From: JANQOH01 sp965201155 | Lineage (GTDB): Bacteria; Pseudomonadota; Alphaproteobacteria; UBA7887 | Direction: 5' to 3' | NCBI GenBank assembly: GCA_965201155.1 | Contig: OZ241752.1 | Coordinates: 186,001 to 250,000, forward strand | Length of the DNA: 64,000 nucleotides | In this document: positions 52,105-60,936 of the stretch, piece by piece | How positions within the stretch are numbered: the first letter of the stretch is position 1 | Layout: every line of letters starts with the position of its first letter | Made by a program: the position numbers and the translations under genes | Notes under the pieces: model-generated | What the model saw: the letters and a program-made list of their open reading frames with translations, nothing else | What the model was told of the DNA's origin: nothing | Database searches by the model: none

Positions 52105-52954
52105 GGGCCAGCGCGCTGTCGCGGCACAGCTTCCGTCCGGGCCGCGCGACCCGCACCGGTTCAGCACAGGACTGGACGCAGCCATGCTGGAGCGGCTGAT
52201 CGCCCGCCTGGAAAGCCGCGGCAAGGACCGCGTCTTTACGCGCCTTTTCGAGAAATATGCGGCAAAACTGCCCCTGGCGCACGGGACGCAGCTCCTCGAA
52301 ATCGGTTGCGGAACCGGCGTGGTGGCGCGGGCGTTCGCGCGCCGGCAGAGCGGCGCGACGCTGGTCGCCATCGACCAGAGCGCTGCCTTCATCGAAGCTG
52401 CGCAGGACCTTGCCGCACGCGAAGGTCTGGCGGAGGCCATCGATTTCCGGGTTGGCGACGCGCATGCCCTGCCCCTCGACGCGGCGTGCTTCGACATTGC
52501 CGTGGCCCACACGCTGATCAGCCATGTGACCGATCCGGCTGCCGTGCTGGCCGAAGCGAAGCGGGTGCTGCGGCCCGGCGGAAGGCTGGTCGTGTTCGAC
52601 GGCGACTATGCATCGCTGACCTATGCGTTTGCCGATGCGGATGAAGGCCGCCGCATGGAATGGGCGCTGGCCCGCGCGGCGTTCAACAATCCGATAGTGA
52701 TGCGGCGCCTGCCGGTGCTGCTCGCCGACACAGGGTTTCAGTTGCGCGATACCGCAGCCGACGTGGTGTATGAGATGGGCGGGGGAAGCTATTTCCGCAC
52801 CATGGCGGAAACCTATGCGCCGATGATCCCCGACGCTGGTCTGGCCCCCGCGGAAGCGGTCGAACGGTGGCTGGACGCGCAGCGCCGGGCGATGGCGGAG
52901 GAGCGCTTTTTCGCATCGTGCAACTATTTCAGCGTCATCGCCGAACGCTCATGA
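52097..52954 (+). CDS. class I SAM-dependent methyltransferase
   Basis: This 285-residue methyltransferase has the SAM motif LLEIGCGTGVVARAF near residue 66, an acidic LVAIDQSAAFI, VGDAHALPLDAACFDIAVAH near 120, and RVLRPGGRLVVFDGDY near 155. It resembles UbiE/Methyltransf_11 enzymes. The ATG at 52097 overlaps the SDR stop; a GTG three codons earlier is possible. Acceptor unknown. Confidence 0.85.
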   Translation: MAEGQRAVAAQLPSGPRDPHRFSTGLDAAMLERLIARLESRGKDRVFTRLFEKYAAKLPLAHGTQLLEIGCGTGVVARAFARRQSGATLVAIDQSAAFIEAAQDLAAREGLAEAIDFRVGDAHALPLDAACFDIAVAHTLISHVTDPAAVLAEAKRVLRPGGRLVVFDGDYASLTYAFADADEGRRMEWALARAAFNNPIVMRRLPVLLADTGFQLRDTAADVVYEMGGGSYFRTMAETYAPMIPDAGLAPAEAVERWLDAQRRAMAEERFFASCNYFSVIAERS

Positions 52955-53003
52955 GTGGCGCCTGAGTCGATTTCCGGCGCGAGTCCGCAAGTTGGGGGGA
53001 GTC

Positions 53004-54005
53004 ATGGATATTCTGGCAGGAACAGGAGAAGGCGTAGTTGCGCTCGGCGCAAATGGGCCGCGGCAGGTTCTGGAGAGCCGCTGCGTGCGCGATCTGGTGC
53101 GCATCGGCGGGCAGATTTTCGCCGGCACGGATGCCGGACTGTTCATCTCCGGCGATGACGGCGCGACCTGGCGCCTGTCCGGCCTTGCCGACCGCGAAGT
53201 ATGGCAGGTGCGCGGCACCCCCGGCGGAACGATATACGCATCCACCCAGCCCGCGGCGCTGTTTCGCAGCGACGATCATGGCGGCTCGTGGCAGGAGGTC
53301 GCATCATTGGCAGGCTTCCCCGGCGCCGATGACTGGTGCCTGCCCCTGGATCCGCCCCTGCCGGCGCGGGCGCGCGCGCTGGTGATAGACCGCGACAACC
53401 CGAACCGCATTCGTCTGGGGATCGAGGTTGGCGGCGTGATGAGCAGCGAGGATGGCGGGGAAAGCTGGTCGCTCTCCCTGCCCGGCGGCAATCCGGACCT
53501 GCACATGATATTTGCACATCCCGCGCAGCCGGAAGTGCTGTTCGCCTCGACCGGCTATGGCCGGCCGCATGGCGAAGCGCAGCGTATCGAAGGCAATGCG
53601 GGAATGTTCCGGTCGGACGACCGCGGCGCGACCTGGCGCTACATTTGGAAAGGGATTACACCGCGCTATTCGCGGCCCATGTGTATCGACCCGCGCGCGC
53701 CGCACGGCGTTACCGTGGCCAGCGCGCCTTCCGCATTCTCCAGCGCACGGCAGGAAGGAGGCGCCGGGGCCATGCTGTTTCGCACCGAGGATGGCGGCGC
53801 AAGCTGGCGCTCCCTGTGCGACTCGGCGCATACGCCCTCCAAGGCGAATTTTCACGGTCTGGCGCCGGACCCGGACCTGCCCGGAGGTGTGATTGTCGGC
53901 ACCGACACCGGCGAAGTCTGGCGCGTGAGCGGCAACTCCGAATGGACCGAAATCGTGCGCGGCCTGCCATTGGTGGCATCCGTGCTGCCCTTGGCGGAAT
54001 GTTGA
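53004..54005 (+). CDS. BNR/Asp-box beta-propeller protein
   Basis: This 333-residue protein contains five Asp-box repeats of the form S-x-D-x-G-x-(T/S)-W: SGDDGATW, SDDHGGSW, SEDGGESW, SDDRGATW and TEDGGASW. That predicts a sialidase-like or Ycf48-like beta-propeller. No signal peptide and no catalytic sialidase residues are obvious, so it may be a cytoplasmic propeller. A GGGGGGAG site precedes the ATG at 53004. Confidence 0.82.
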   Translation: MDILAGTGEGVVALGANGPRQVLESRCVRDLVRIGGQIFAGTDAGLFISGDDGATWRLSGLADREVWQVRGTPGGTIYASTQPAALFRSDDHGGSWQEVASLAGFPGADDWCLPLDPPLPARARALVIDRDNPNRIRLGIEVGGVMSSEDGGESWSLSLPGGNPDLHMIFAHPAQPEVLFASTGYGRPHGEAQRIEGNAGMFRSDDRGATWRYIWKGITPRYSRPMCIDPRAPHGVTVASAPSAFSSARQEGGAGAMLFRTEDGGASWRSLCDSAHTPSKANFHGLAPDPDLPGGVIVGTDTGEVWRVSGNSEWTEIVRGLPLVASVLPLAEC

Positions 54006-54020
54006 TCCCGGCAGGACGGC

Positions 54021-55745
54021 ATGAGCGGAAATGACGGCCGCGGCCTGCGCCGCGGACTGACTCATTACGGCGATTCCGGCTTTGCGTGGTTCTTGCGCAA
54101 GAGCTTCGCTTCGTCGATGGGATATACGGAAGGGGCGCTGGACCGCCCCATCATCGGCATCACGGATACCACGAGCGGATTCAACAACTGCCACCGCACC
54201 GTGCCGGAATTGATCGAGGCGGCAAGCCGGGGCGTGCTGATGGCCGGCGGACTGCCGGTCCCCTTCCCTACCATCTCCCTGGGCGAGGCGTATCTGGCGC
54301 CGACCAGCATGCTGTTTCGCAACCTCATGGCGATGGACACCGAAGAAATGATCCGCGCTCAGCCCATGGATGCGGTTGTGCTTGTCGGCGGCTGCGACAA
54401 GACCATGCCTGCCCAGCTCATGGCGGCGGCAAGCGCGGGGATTCCGGCAATTCAACTGGCGGTGGGGCCGATGATGACCGGCAGTTGGCGCGGCGAGCGG
54501 CTGGGCGCCTGCACCGATTGCCGCCGGCAGTGGGGACGCTTTCGCGCCGGCGAACTGGATACCGAGGAAATCGCCGAGGTCGGGCAGGAACTTTCGACCA
54601 CCGCCGGCACCTGCATGGTCATGGGAACCGCCAGCACCATGGCCCTGATGTGCGAGGCGCTCGGCATGATGCTGCCCGGCGGCGCCGCAATCCCGGCCAT
54701 TCACGCGGCCCGTCTGCGCACGGCGGAAAATACCGGCGCGCGCGCCGTCGCCATGGCAGCGGAAAAGCTGACCCCCGATCGCATCATGACGCCGGCGGCA
54801 TTTTCCAATGCGCTGCGCGTCCTGTTGGCGATCGGCGGTTCGACCAACGGCCTTGTGCATCTGGCGGCGATTGCCGGGCGCCGCGGGGTGGCGCTCGATC
54901 TCGACCGTTTCGACGCCATGGGTCGTGAGACGCCGGTTCTCGTCGACCTCAAACCCTCCGGCGCGCATTACATGGAAGACCTGTTCAAGGCGGGCGGGCT
55001 GGCGCCCATCCTGCGCGAACTGGCGCCTCTGCTCGATCTGGACTGCCTGACCGTAAGCGGCGGTACGCTGGGAAACGCCTTGGCGGCGGCGCCCGCACCA
55101 TGGCCGCAGGAGGTGGTGCGTCCGCGCACCGCGCCCCTTTCTCCCGAGGGCGGGCTGGCGGTGCTGCGAGGAAATCTCGCCCCCGACGGGGCACTCATCA
55201 AACAGTCCGCGGCAACGCCGGCGCTGCTGGCCCATGAGGGCCGCGCTGTGGTGTTTGACGGCCTGGAAGACATGGCGAACCGCATCGACGACCCCGACCT
55301 GGATGTCGCGGGGGATGACGTGCTGGTGCTGCGCAATGCCGGGCCCAAGGGCGCGCCCGGAATGCCGGAATCCGGCTATGTGCCGATTCCGCGCAAGCTG
55401 GCGCAGGCCGGGGTGAAAGATATGGTGCGTATTTCCGACGCGCGCATGAGCGGCACCGCGTTCGGCGCCATCGTGCTGCATGTTGCGCCGGAAGCGGCGG
55501 TGGGCGGCCCGCTGGCGCTGGTCGAAACAGGCGACAGAATACGCCTCGATGCCCCGTCGCGGCGGCTTGATGTTCTCGTCGATGACGCTGTTCTGGCGGC
55601 GCGGCGGACATTATGGAAGCCGCCGCCCCCGCACCCGCACAGCGACCGCGGCTGGCTGAAACTTTATCTTCAGGAAGTGGAACAGGCGAACAAGGGGTGC
55701 GACCTGGGGTTTCTCAAGCCGCCGGCCACGGCAGCGGCGCCCTGA
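54021..55745 (+). CDS. IlvD/Edd family dehydratase (sugar-acid or dihydroxy-acid dehydratase)
   Basis: This 574-residue Fe-S dehydratase eliminates water from a 2,3-dihydroxy acid. It shows GITDTTSGFNNCHRTV near residue 48, the cluster Cys motifs VGGCDKTMPAQ near 122 and TAGTCMVMGTAST near 190, and AIGGSTNGLVHL near 275. The GACTDCRR insert and the absence of housekeeping ilv neighbours suggest a sugar-acid (arabinonate/xylonate-type) member. It lies 15 bases after the propeller gene. Confidence 0.85.
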   Translation: MSGNDGRGLRRGLTHYGDSGFAWFLRKSFASSMGYTEGALDRPIIGITDTTSGFNNCHRTVPELIEAASRGVLMAGGLPVPFPTISLGEAYLAPTSMLFRNLMAMDTEEMIRAQPMDAVVLVGGCDKTMPAQLMAAASAGIPAIQLAVGPMMTGSWRGERLGACTDCRRQWGRFRAGELDTEEIAEVGQELSTTAGTCMVMGTASTMALMCEALGMMLPGGAAIPAIHAARLRTAENTGARAVAMAAEKLTPDRIMTPAAFSNALRVLLAIGGSTNGLVHLAAIAGRRGVALDLDRFDAMGRETPVLVDLKPSGAHYMEDLFKAGGLAPILRELAPLLDLDCLTVSGGTLGNALAAAPAPWPQEVVRPRTAPLSPEGGLAVLRGNLAPDGALIKQSAATPALLAHEGRAVVFDGLEDMANRIDDPDLDVAGDDVLVLRNAGPKGAPGMPESGYVPIPRKLAQAGVKDMVRISDARMSGTAFGAIVLHVAPEAAVGGPLALVETGDRIRLDAPSRRLDVLVDDAVLAARRTLWKPPPPHPHSDRGWLKLYLQEVEQANKGCDLGFLKPPATAAAP

Positions 55746-55818
55746 AACGCCGCCGCCGGAGCGCTGCCCCCGCAAGCGTGTGCCGGCGGCGTCCCCCGTC
55801 CCTCGGTCGCACAGTGTG

Positions 55819-56871
55819 TCAGATTTCGAACACGCCCTTGCCGGTGGTCTGGGTATCGAACAGGCGATAGGCTTCCTCGGCCTGCTCCAGCGCGTAGCGA
55901 TGGCTGAACAGTGCATCGACTGCGATTTCGCGCTCGGCGACGAAGCGCGCGCATTCCGCCTGCCCGAAACGGCTGAATGTCCACGACCCCAGGATGGTCA
56001 GTTGCTTGCGCAGCACGTCCGGGCTGACATTGAGCGTCACGCCGCCGCCCTCGCCGACGAAGCACACCTTGCCCCACGGGCGGGTACCGCGCACGGCCGC
56101 TTCGCGCGCGGCGTCGATGCCCGAACAGTCGAGCGCCATATCCACGCCCTTCCCCTGCGTCAGCTCGCGCAGCGCCTCGACCGGGTCCTGTTCGCCGGAA
56201 TTGACGGCGTCGGTTGCGCCCATTCCGGTCGCCATGCCCAGGCGCTCGGCACTGATATCGAGGGCGATGACTCGCGCGCCCATCGCGGTGGCGAGTTGGG
56301 TGGCGCTGAGACCCACCGGTCCCTGGCCGAAAATGGCGATCGTGTCGCGCCCTGAGAGTTCCAGCCTGCCGAGCGCACCATAGGCTGTGCCGGTTCCGCA
56401 ACTGATGGCTGCGCCCGTGGCGAAGGACAGGTCATCGGGAAGCGCTACCAGCGCGTCGAGCGGCGACAGCATATAGGGGGCATGGCCGCCATGACCCGTG
56501 GCGCCGTAGACAACACTTCCCTTTTCGCACATTTGCGTCCAGCCGGTGCCGCAATGGAGGCAGTGGCCGCACCCCTTGTAATGGTGCACCATCACCCGGT
56601 CGCCGACGCGGACATTGGTTTCGCTGCCCGGCCCGATGGCGGCGACAACGCCGCAGGGTTCGTGCCCGGCGATAATCGGGCCGCTGAGTTCCCCGAGGCC
56701 GAGTGCGGCCGGGCCGCCGCTTTCCTCAGTCATGCGGTAGAATTTGAGATCGCTACCGCACATGCCCGATGCCTTCATTTCAAGCACCGCCTGGCCGGGT
56801 CCGGGGGTCGGGTCATCGAACCGCATGAGTTCCAGCTTGCGGTCGCCGAGAAACACCACACCTTGCATCAT
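55819..56871 (-). CDS. zinc-dependent medium-chain alcohol dehydrogenase
   Basis: This 350-residue MDR enzyme has catalytic-zinc residues in GMCGSDLKFY near 39 and GHEPCGVVAAIG near 70. Structural-zinc cysteines are in GCGHCLHCGTGWTQMC near 100-115. The NAD-binding GQGPVGLSATQLATAMGA is near 180. It resembles threonine/sorbitol dehydrogenases. It diverges from the LysR gene across a 400-base spacer and is a likely target of that regulator. Confidence 0.88.
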   Translation of the reverse strand: MMQGVVFLGDRKLELMRFDDPTPGPGQAVLEMKASGMCGSDLKFYRMTEESGGPAALGLGELSGPIIAGHEPCGVVAAIGPGSETNVRVGDRVMVHHYKGCGHCLHCGTGWTQMCEKGSVVYGATGHGGHAPYMLSPLDALVALPDDLSFATGAAISCGTGTAYGALGRLELSGRDTIAIFGQGPVGLSATQLATAMGARVIALDISAERLGMATGMGATDAVNSGEQDPVEALRELTQGKGVDMALDCSGIDAAREAAVRGTRPWGKVCFVGEGGGVTLNVSPDVLRKQLTILGSWTFSRFGQAECARFVAEREIAVDALFSHRYALEQAEEAYRLFDTQTTGKGVFEI

Positions 56872-57272
56872 TCTCTCCTTGTCACACCCTTCATCGCTCC
56901 CCTGGTTGCGACCGCGCAGCGGCCGGGGCAGGGCGAACCTGTCGATAACACGGCCGGCATGGCCGTATCAAAGCGGTTCGGGAGCGGGGTAGCCATCATT
57001 ATCGAAATTTAATGCCTGCAAAAACCTCTGATGAATTGGAATTTGAACGGAATTCGAATAATATTCCGCGCCTGAAACTCTTGGCTGCCCCGGTTACAGG
57101 AGCCATATTCTTGAGGTAATTGTCAAATTGTAAACCAAATGTAATTCCAATCTCATGGCGTTGTTATTCTATCTATACGAAATTGCTTGTGTCTACGTCC
57201 AACCACCCTGCCATGCGGATTTTACAAGGTCCCGGATGTATGCGTAGGACATAAACTTACGGGAATACCCCC
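56872..57272. promoter_or_regulatory. AT-rich divergent regulatory spacer between ADH and lysR genes
   Basis: This 400-base non-coding stretch contains several GGAAT/ATTCC and CAAAT motifs and is markedly AT-rich after 56990. It probably carries the promoters of both flanking genes and LysR-type binding sites. No small gene was seen in it. Confidence 0.5.
57049..57067. promoter_or_regulatory. candidate LysR-type binding site
   Basis: GGAAT-N9-ATTCC is a perfect interrupted inverted repeat with the T-N11-A spacing expected for LysR-type regulators. A direct GGAAT copy lies just upstream (57038-57042). It sits about 205 bases before the LysR start codon and about 180 before the ADH start. Confidence 0.45.
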
Positions 57273-58262
57273 ATGCGAGACAGTCCCGACAACTCGGCTC
57301 CGAAACGGGACCGGCTGAAACAATTGCGAGCGTTTTGCGGCGCGGCGCGGCTGGAAAGCATTGCCCGCGCAGCGCATGAACTGTCGCTCAGCCAGCCCTC
57401 CGTGTCCCAGCAGGTGCGGGCGCTGGAAAAGGAACTTTCCGTCAAGCTGTTCGAACGGCGCGGGCCGCGCATCATCCTCTCCCCCGCCGGCAAGTCACTC
57501 TATGACCTGGCGATGCCGCTTCTGCTGGACATGGATCGCCTGCCTGAAATATTCTCGGAACGTTTCGTAAATTCCCTGTCCGGAAAAGTCCATATCGTCG
57601 CCGGTCTGACCTCCGCCGTTTATATCCTTCCCTTCTACCTGAAAGCGTTTCAGACACGCCATCCGTCGGTGCGTATCCGGGTAACCAATGTCGGCGGATG
57701 CGACATGATGGCGGCGCTCCATACCGGTACCGCGGATTTCGGCATCGGCGCGCTCGATTTCCCCCCGTGCGAACTCGAGTTTCACAGCGTGCGTTCGTCA
57801 TCGCTGGTGCTCATCGCCCCGCCCCATCACCCCCTGGTCGACATCGACAAGGCGACGCCCGAGCAAATCACCCACTGGCCCATCATCCTGCCGCCCCCGG
57901 GCACCTATGGACGCCAGGTCGCCGACTATCTGGGTGCATATTTCGGCATTCGCTACGATGTCGCGCTGGAAACGACCGGCTGGAGCATACTCAAGCGCTA
58001 TGTCGAATCCGATCTCGGCATCGCCTTCGTACCGGACCTGTGCCTGACGAGCCGCGACAAGCTGCGCGTCATCCCAGTGTCGGATTCGATCGCTCGCCTG
58101 CTGCGGCCCCGGCATTACGGCCTGATTCACAGTGGGCGCAAATTGCTGTCGGCAGCCGCGGGCCAGCTCATCGACCTTATCAAGTGCAATCCCCTCCCCG
58201 TTCCCTTGCTCTCGAACCGCTGCCCCCGCTCCCCTTGCGCACCGCTCGATACCGCGCCATAG
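57273..58262 (+). CDS. LysR family transcriptional regulator
   Basis: This 329-residue regulator has an N-terminal winged helix-turn-helix (LKQLRAFCGAARLESIARAA...LSQPSVSQQVRALEKEL, residues about 15-55) and a periplasmic-binding-like effector domain from about 100. GKVHIVAGLTSAVYILPF starts the latter. It most resembles CysB/CbbR-size regulators, but the effector is unknown. It likely controls the divergent ADH and possibly the acyl-CoA dehydrogenase genes 145 bases downstream. Confidence 0.9.
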   Translation: MRDSPDNSAPKRDRLKQLRAFCGAARLESIARAAHELSLSQPSVSQQVRALEKELSVKLFERRGPRIILSPAGKSLYDLAMPLLLDMDRLPEIFSERFVNSLSGKVHIVAGLTSAVYILPFYLKAFQTRHPSVRIRVTNVGGCDMMAALHTGTADFGIGALDFPPCELEFHSVRSSSLVLIAPPHHPLVDIDKATPEQITHWPIILPPPGTYGRQVADYLGAYFGIRYDVALETTGWSILKRYVESDLGIAFVPDLCLTSRDKLRVIPVSDSIARLLRPRHYGLIHSGRKLLSAAAGQLIDLIKCNPLPVPLLSNRCPRSPCAPLDTAP

Positions 58263-58406
58263 GAAGCCACCGCCTTTCGGGAGGCTTTTCGCCCCGCGAA
58301 GGAATGGCCCTGGCGCACGGCAAGCGCCGTCGCTTTTGCAGGCGCGATTTCGCCCTATAATGCAAAGTGCTGCGGGCCGGGCCGGACACGGGAGGATCAC
58401 GGGAAC

Positions 58407-59606
58407 ATGCAACTGGCATTGAGCGACGCCGAAAAGGCGTTTCGCGAGGAAGTGCGCGACTTTGTCGCAACCCGGCTGCCGCCCGATATCCGGCGGAAGA
58501 TGGATGGCGGGCTTGCCCTGGGCCGGGATGACTACATCGCCTGGCACAGGATTCTCTACGAAAAGGGCTGGGCCGCGCCGGGCTGGCCGGCGGAATATGG
58601 CGGCACCGGCTGGACCCCCGTGCAGCGTTATCTGTTCGACGACGAAATTGCTGCCGCCAATGCGCCGCGCGTGATGCCGTTCGGCATCAGCATGGTGGGG
58701 CCGGTGATCTTCACCTTCGGCAACGCCGCACAGAAGGCGCATTACCTGCCGCGCATCCTTTCCGCCGAAGACTGGTGGTGCCAGGGCTATTCCGAACCGG
58801 GCGCCGGTTCCGACCTCGCCAACCTGCGCACCCGCGCCGAACGCGACGGCAAGCATTATGTGGTGAACGGGCAGAAGACCTGGACCACCAGCGCCCAATG
58901 GGCGGACTGGATATTCTGCCTCGTGCGCACCGATCCTTCCGCCGCCAAGCCGCAGGAAGGCATTTCGTTCCTGCTGATCGACATGCGCTCCCCCGGCGTC
59001 GAGGTGCGGCCCATCACCATGATCGACGGCGGCCAGGAAGTGAACGACGTGTTTCTGGACGATGTGCGCGTGCCGGTAGAGAATCTGGTCGGCAAGGAAA
59101 ACAAGGGCTGGACCTACGCCAAGTTCCTGCTCAGTTTTGAACGCGCGGGAATCGCCGAAGTCGGACGCTCCCGCAAGCAGATCGTTCGGCTCAAGGAGAT
59201 CGCGCGCGCCGAGCAATGCCGTGGGCGGCCGCTGTCCGAAGACCCCCGGTTTCGCGAGAAGATTGCCGCGGCGGAGATCGACCTCGCCGCACTGGAATGG
59301 ACCGAATTGCGCGCCCTCAGCCGCCACACCGCAGGCAAGGAGCCAGGCAGCGAAGCCAATATCCTCAAGATTCGCGGCACCGAGATTCAACAGCGCATCA
59401 CCGAACTGGTGATGGAAGCGGTGGGAACCTACGCCAACCCGTATGTGCCGGAAGCGCTGAGGGACGGCTGGAACGAGGAACCCATCGGGCCCGCTTACGC
59501 AGCCGCCGCAGCGCCGCGCTATTTCAACTGGCGCAAGGCGTCGATCTATGGCGGCTCGAACGAAATCCAGAAAGGCATCATCGCCAAATTCGTGCTGGGA
59601 CTATAG
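58407..59606 (+). CDS. acyl-CoA dehydrogenase (FadE-type, first of a pair)
   Basis: This 399-residue flavoprotein oxidises an acyl-CoA to the enoyl-CoA. Domains are the N-terminal helical part, the central beta domain (GYSEPGAGSDLANLRTRAE near 128, KTWTTSAQWADWIFCLVRT near 155), and the C-terminal helical domain ending SIYGGSNEIQKGIIAKFVLGL. The second acyl-CoA dehydrogenase follows 9 bases later, as in heteromeric pairs used for sterol side chains and other bulky acyl-CoAs. Confidence 0.9.
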   Translation: MQLALSDAEKAFREEVRDFVATRLPPDIRRKMDGGLALGRDDYIAWHRILYEKGWAAPGWPAEYGGTGWTPVQRYLFDDEIAAANAPRVMPFGISMVGPVIFTFGNAAQKAHYLPRILSAEDWWCQGYSEPGAGSDLANLRTRAERDGKHYVVNGQKTWTTSAQWADWIFCLVRTDPSAAKPQEGISFLLIDMRSPGVEVRPITMIDGGQEVNDVFLDDVRVPVENLVGKENKGWTYAKFLLSFERAGIAEVGRSRKQIVRLKEIARAEQCRGRPLSEDPRFREKIAAAEIDLAALEWTELRALSRHTAGKEPGSEANILKIRGTEIQQRITELVMEAVGTYANPYVPEALRDGWNEEPIGPAYAAAAAPRYFNWRKASIYGGSNEIQKGIIAKFVLGL

Positions 59607-59615
59607 GGGGCGCGC

Positions 59616-60752
59616 GTGGACCTCAATTACACCGAAGAGCAGACACTGCTGTCGGAAAGCGCAGCCCGCTTCATCCGCAATGAATATGATTTCGATACGC
59701 GCCGCCGCCTGAGCGACAGCGACACCGGATTTGGCGCCGACAACTGGAACCTGTTCGCCGAGCAGGGCTGGCTCGCCATTCCCTTCGCTGAAGCAGACGG
59801 CGGACTCGGCAGCGACCGCGGCACGCTCATGGTGCTGATGGAGCAGTTCGGCCGCGGTCTCGTGGTGGAACCCTTTCTGGCCAGCGTCGTGCTCGGCGGC
59901 GGATTGATCGCCGCCGCCGGCAATGCCTCCCAGCGCGCGTGCTATCTCGACGCCCTCATCGCCGGCAAGGCGCATTTCGCCTTCGCCCACAGCGAACCCC
60001 GCGGGCGCTATACGCTGAGCCATGTCACCGCACGCGCCGACGCGGTCGATGACGGGTTCGTGCTCTCGGGGCGCAAGGCTGTGGTGCATAATGCAGTGGC
60101 GGCGGACTTCATCATCATCTCCGCGCGCACCGCGGGCGCCGTGGCCGACGAGAACGGGATTTCGCTGTTTGTCGTACCACGCACCGCGCCGGGGCTGGAA
60201 CTGCGCCCCTATCGCACCATTGACGGCCTGCGCGCGGCCGAGGTCTCGCTGAACGGTGTGGCGGCCGCTCCCCACACACTGCTTGGTGCCGCGGGCGGGG
60301 CGTTTCCCCATATTGAAGCGGTAAGCGACACAGCTATTGCCGCCATATGCGCGGAAGCTGTGGGAATCATGGACATACTGCGCGAGACGACGCTCGAATA
60401 TCTCAAAACCCGGCGGCAGTTTGGTCGTCCTCTGGCGTCGTTTCAGGCGCTCCAGCATCGCGCAGTGGACATGCTGGTCGCCTGCGAGGAAGCGCGCTCA
60501 CTGACCTTGATGGCTACGCTGAGCCTCGACCTGCCGGCCGTACAGCGCCGCCGCGCCGTCTCCGCCGCCAAGGCGCATATCGGACGCGCCGGGCGCAAGG
60601 TGGGGCAGGAAGCGGTGCAAATGCACGGCGGAATGGGCGTCACCGACGAACTCATGGTCGGACACTATTTCAAGCGGCTGACAATGATCGACACCTTCTT
60701 CGGCGATACCGCGCATCACCTGGACCGCTTCGCAGACAATTCCTACGACTGA
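59616..60752 (+). CDS. acyl-CoA dehydrogenase-like protein (second of a pair)
   Basis: This 378-residue protein has the acyl-CoA dehydrogenase fold: EQTLLSESAARFIRNEYDF at the start, a central beta domain (SGRKAVVHNAVAADFIIISART near 150), and the helical domain TRRQFGRPLASFQALQHRAVDM near 265. MHGGMGVTDELMVGHYFKRL is near 330. The central domain looks diverged and lacks the usual TEPxAGSD motif (HSEPRGRYTLSHV instead), suggesting the non-catalytic or partner role in a heteromer (inference). Confidence 0.85.
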   Translation: MDLNYTEEQTLLSESAARFIRNEYDFDTRRRLSDSDTGFGADNWNLFAEQGWLAIPFAEADGGLGSDRGTLMVLMEQFGRGLVVEPFLASVVLGGGLIAAAGNASQRACYLDALIAGKAHFAFAHSEPRGRYTLSHVTARADAVDDGFVLSGRKAVVHNAVAADFIIISARTAGAVADENGISLFVVPRTAPGLELRPYRTIDGLRAAEVSLNGVAAAPHTLLGAAGGAFPHIEAVSDTAIAAICAEAVGIMDILRETTLEYLKTRRQFGRPLASFQALQHRAVDMLVACEEARSLTLMATLSLDLPAVQRRRAVSAAKAHIGRAGRKVGQEAVQMHGGMGVTDELMVGHYFKRLTMIDTFFGDTAHHLDRFADNSYD

Positions 60753-60760
60753 CGACGCTC

Positions 60761-60776
60761 CGCAGGGCGCCCTGCG
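60761..60776. terminator. palindrome after the acyl-CoA dehydrogenase pair
   Basis: CGCAGGGCGCCCTGCG is a perfect 16-base palindrome starting 8 bases beyond the second acyl-CoA dehydrogenase stop. As a hairpin it could terminate the transcript; no U-tract follows. Confidence 0.35.
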
Positions 60777-60895
60777 CCTGGTGTCAGAGGTCATAGGCAT
60801 TGCAGGCGGACCCGCATCGACCCAACGGGCCGGAGCAGAGGCCCCGTCAGGAATATTCCGCGTCCATCGCAATGGGTACGGGACCTGGTTGGGCG

Positions 60896-60901
60896 TATAA
60901 T
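60896..60901 (+). promoter_or_regulatory. consensus -10 element upstream of the SDR gene
   Basis: A perfect TATAAT lies 35 bases upstream of the SDR ATG. The -35 region at the right distance is poor (TGGGTA), so an activator may be needed. Confidence 0.4.
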
Positions 60902-60936
60902 TCCCTTCCGCATCACCACGACAAAGGACACACGAA

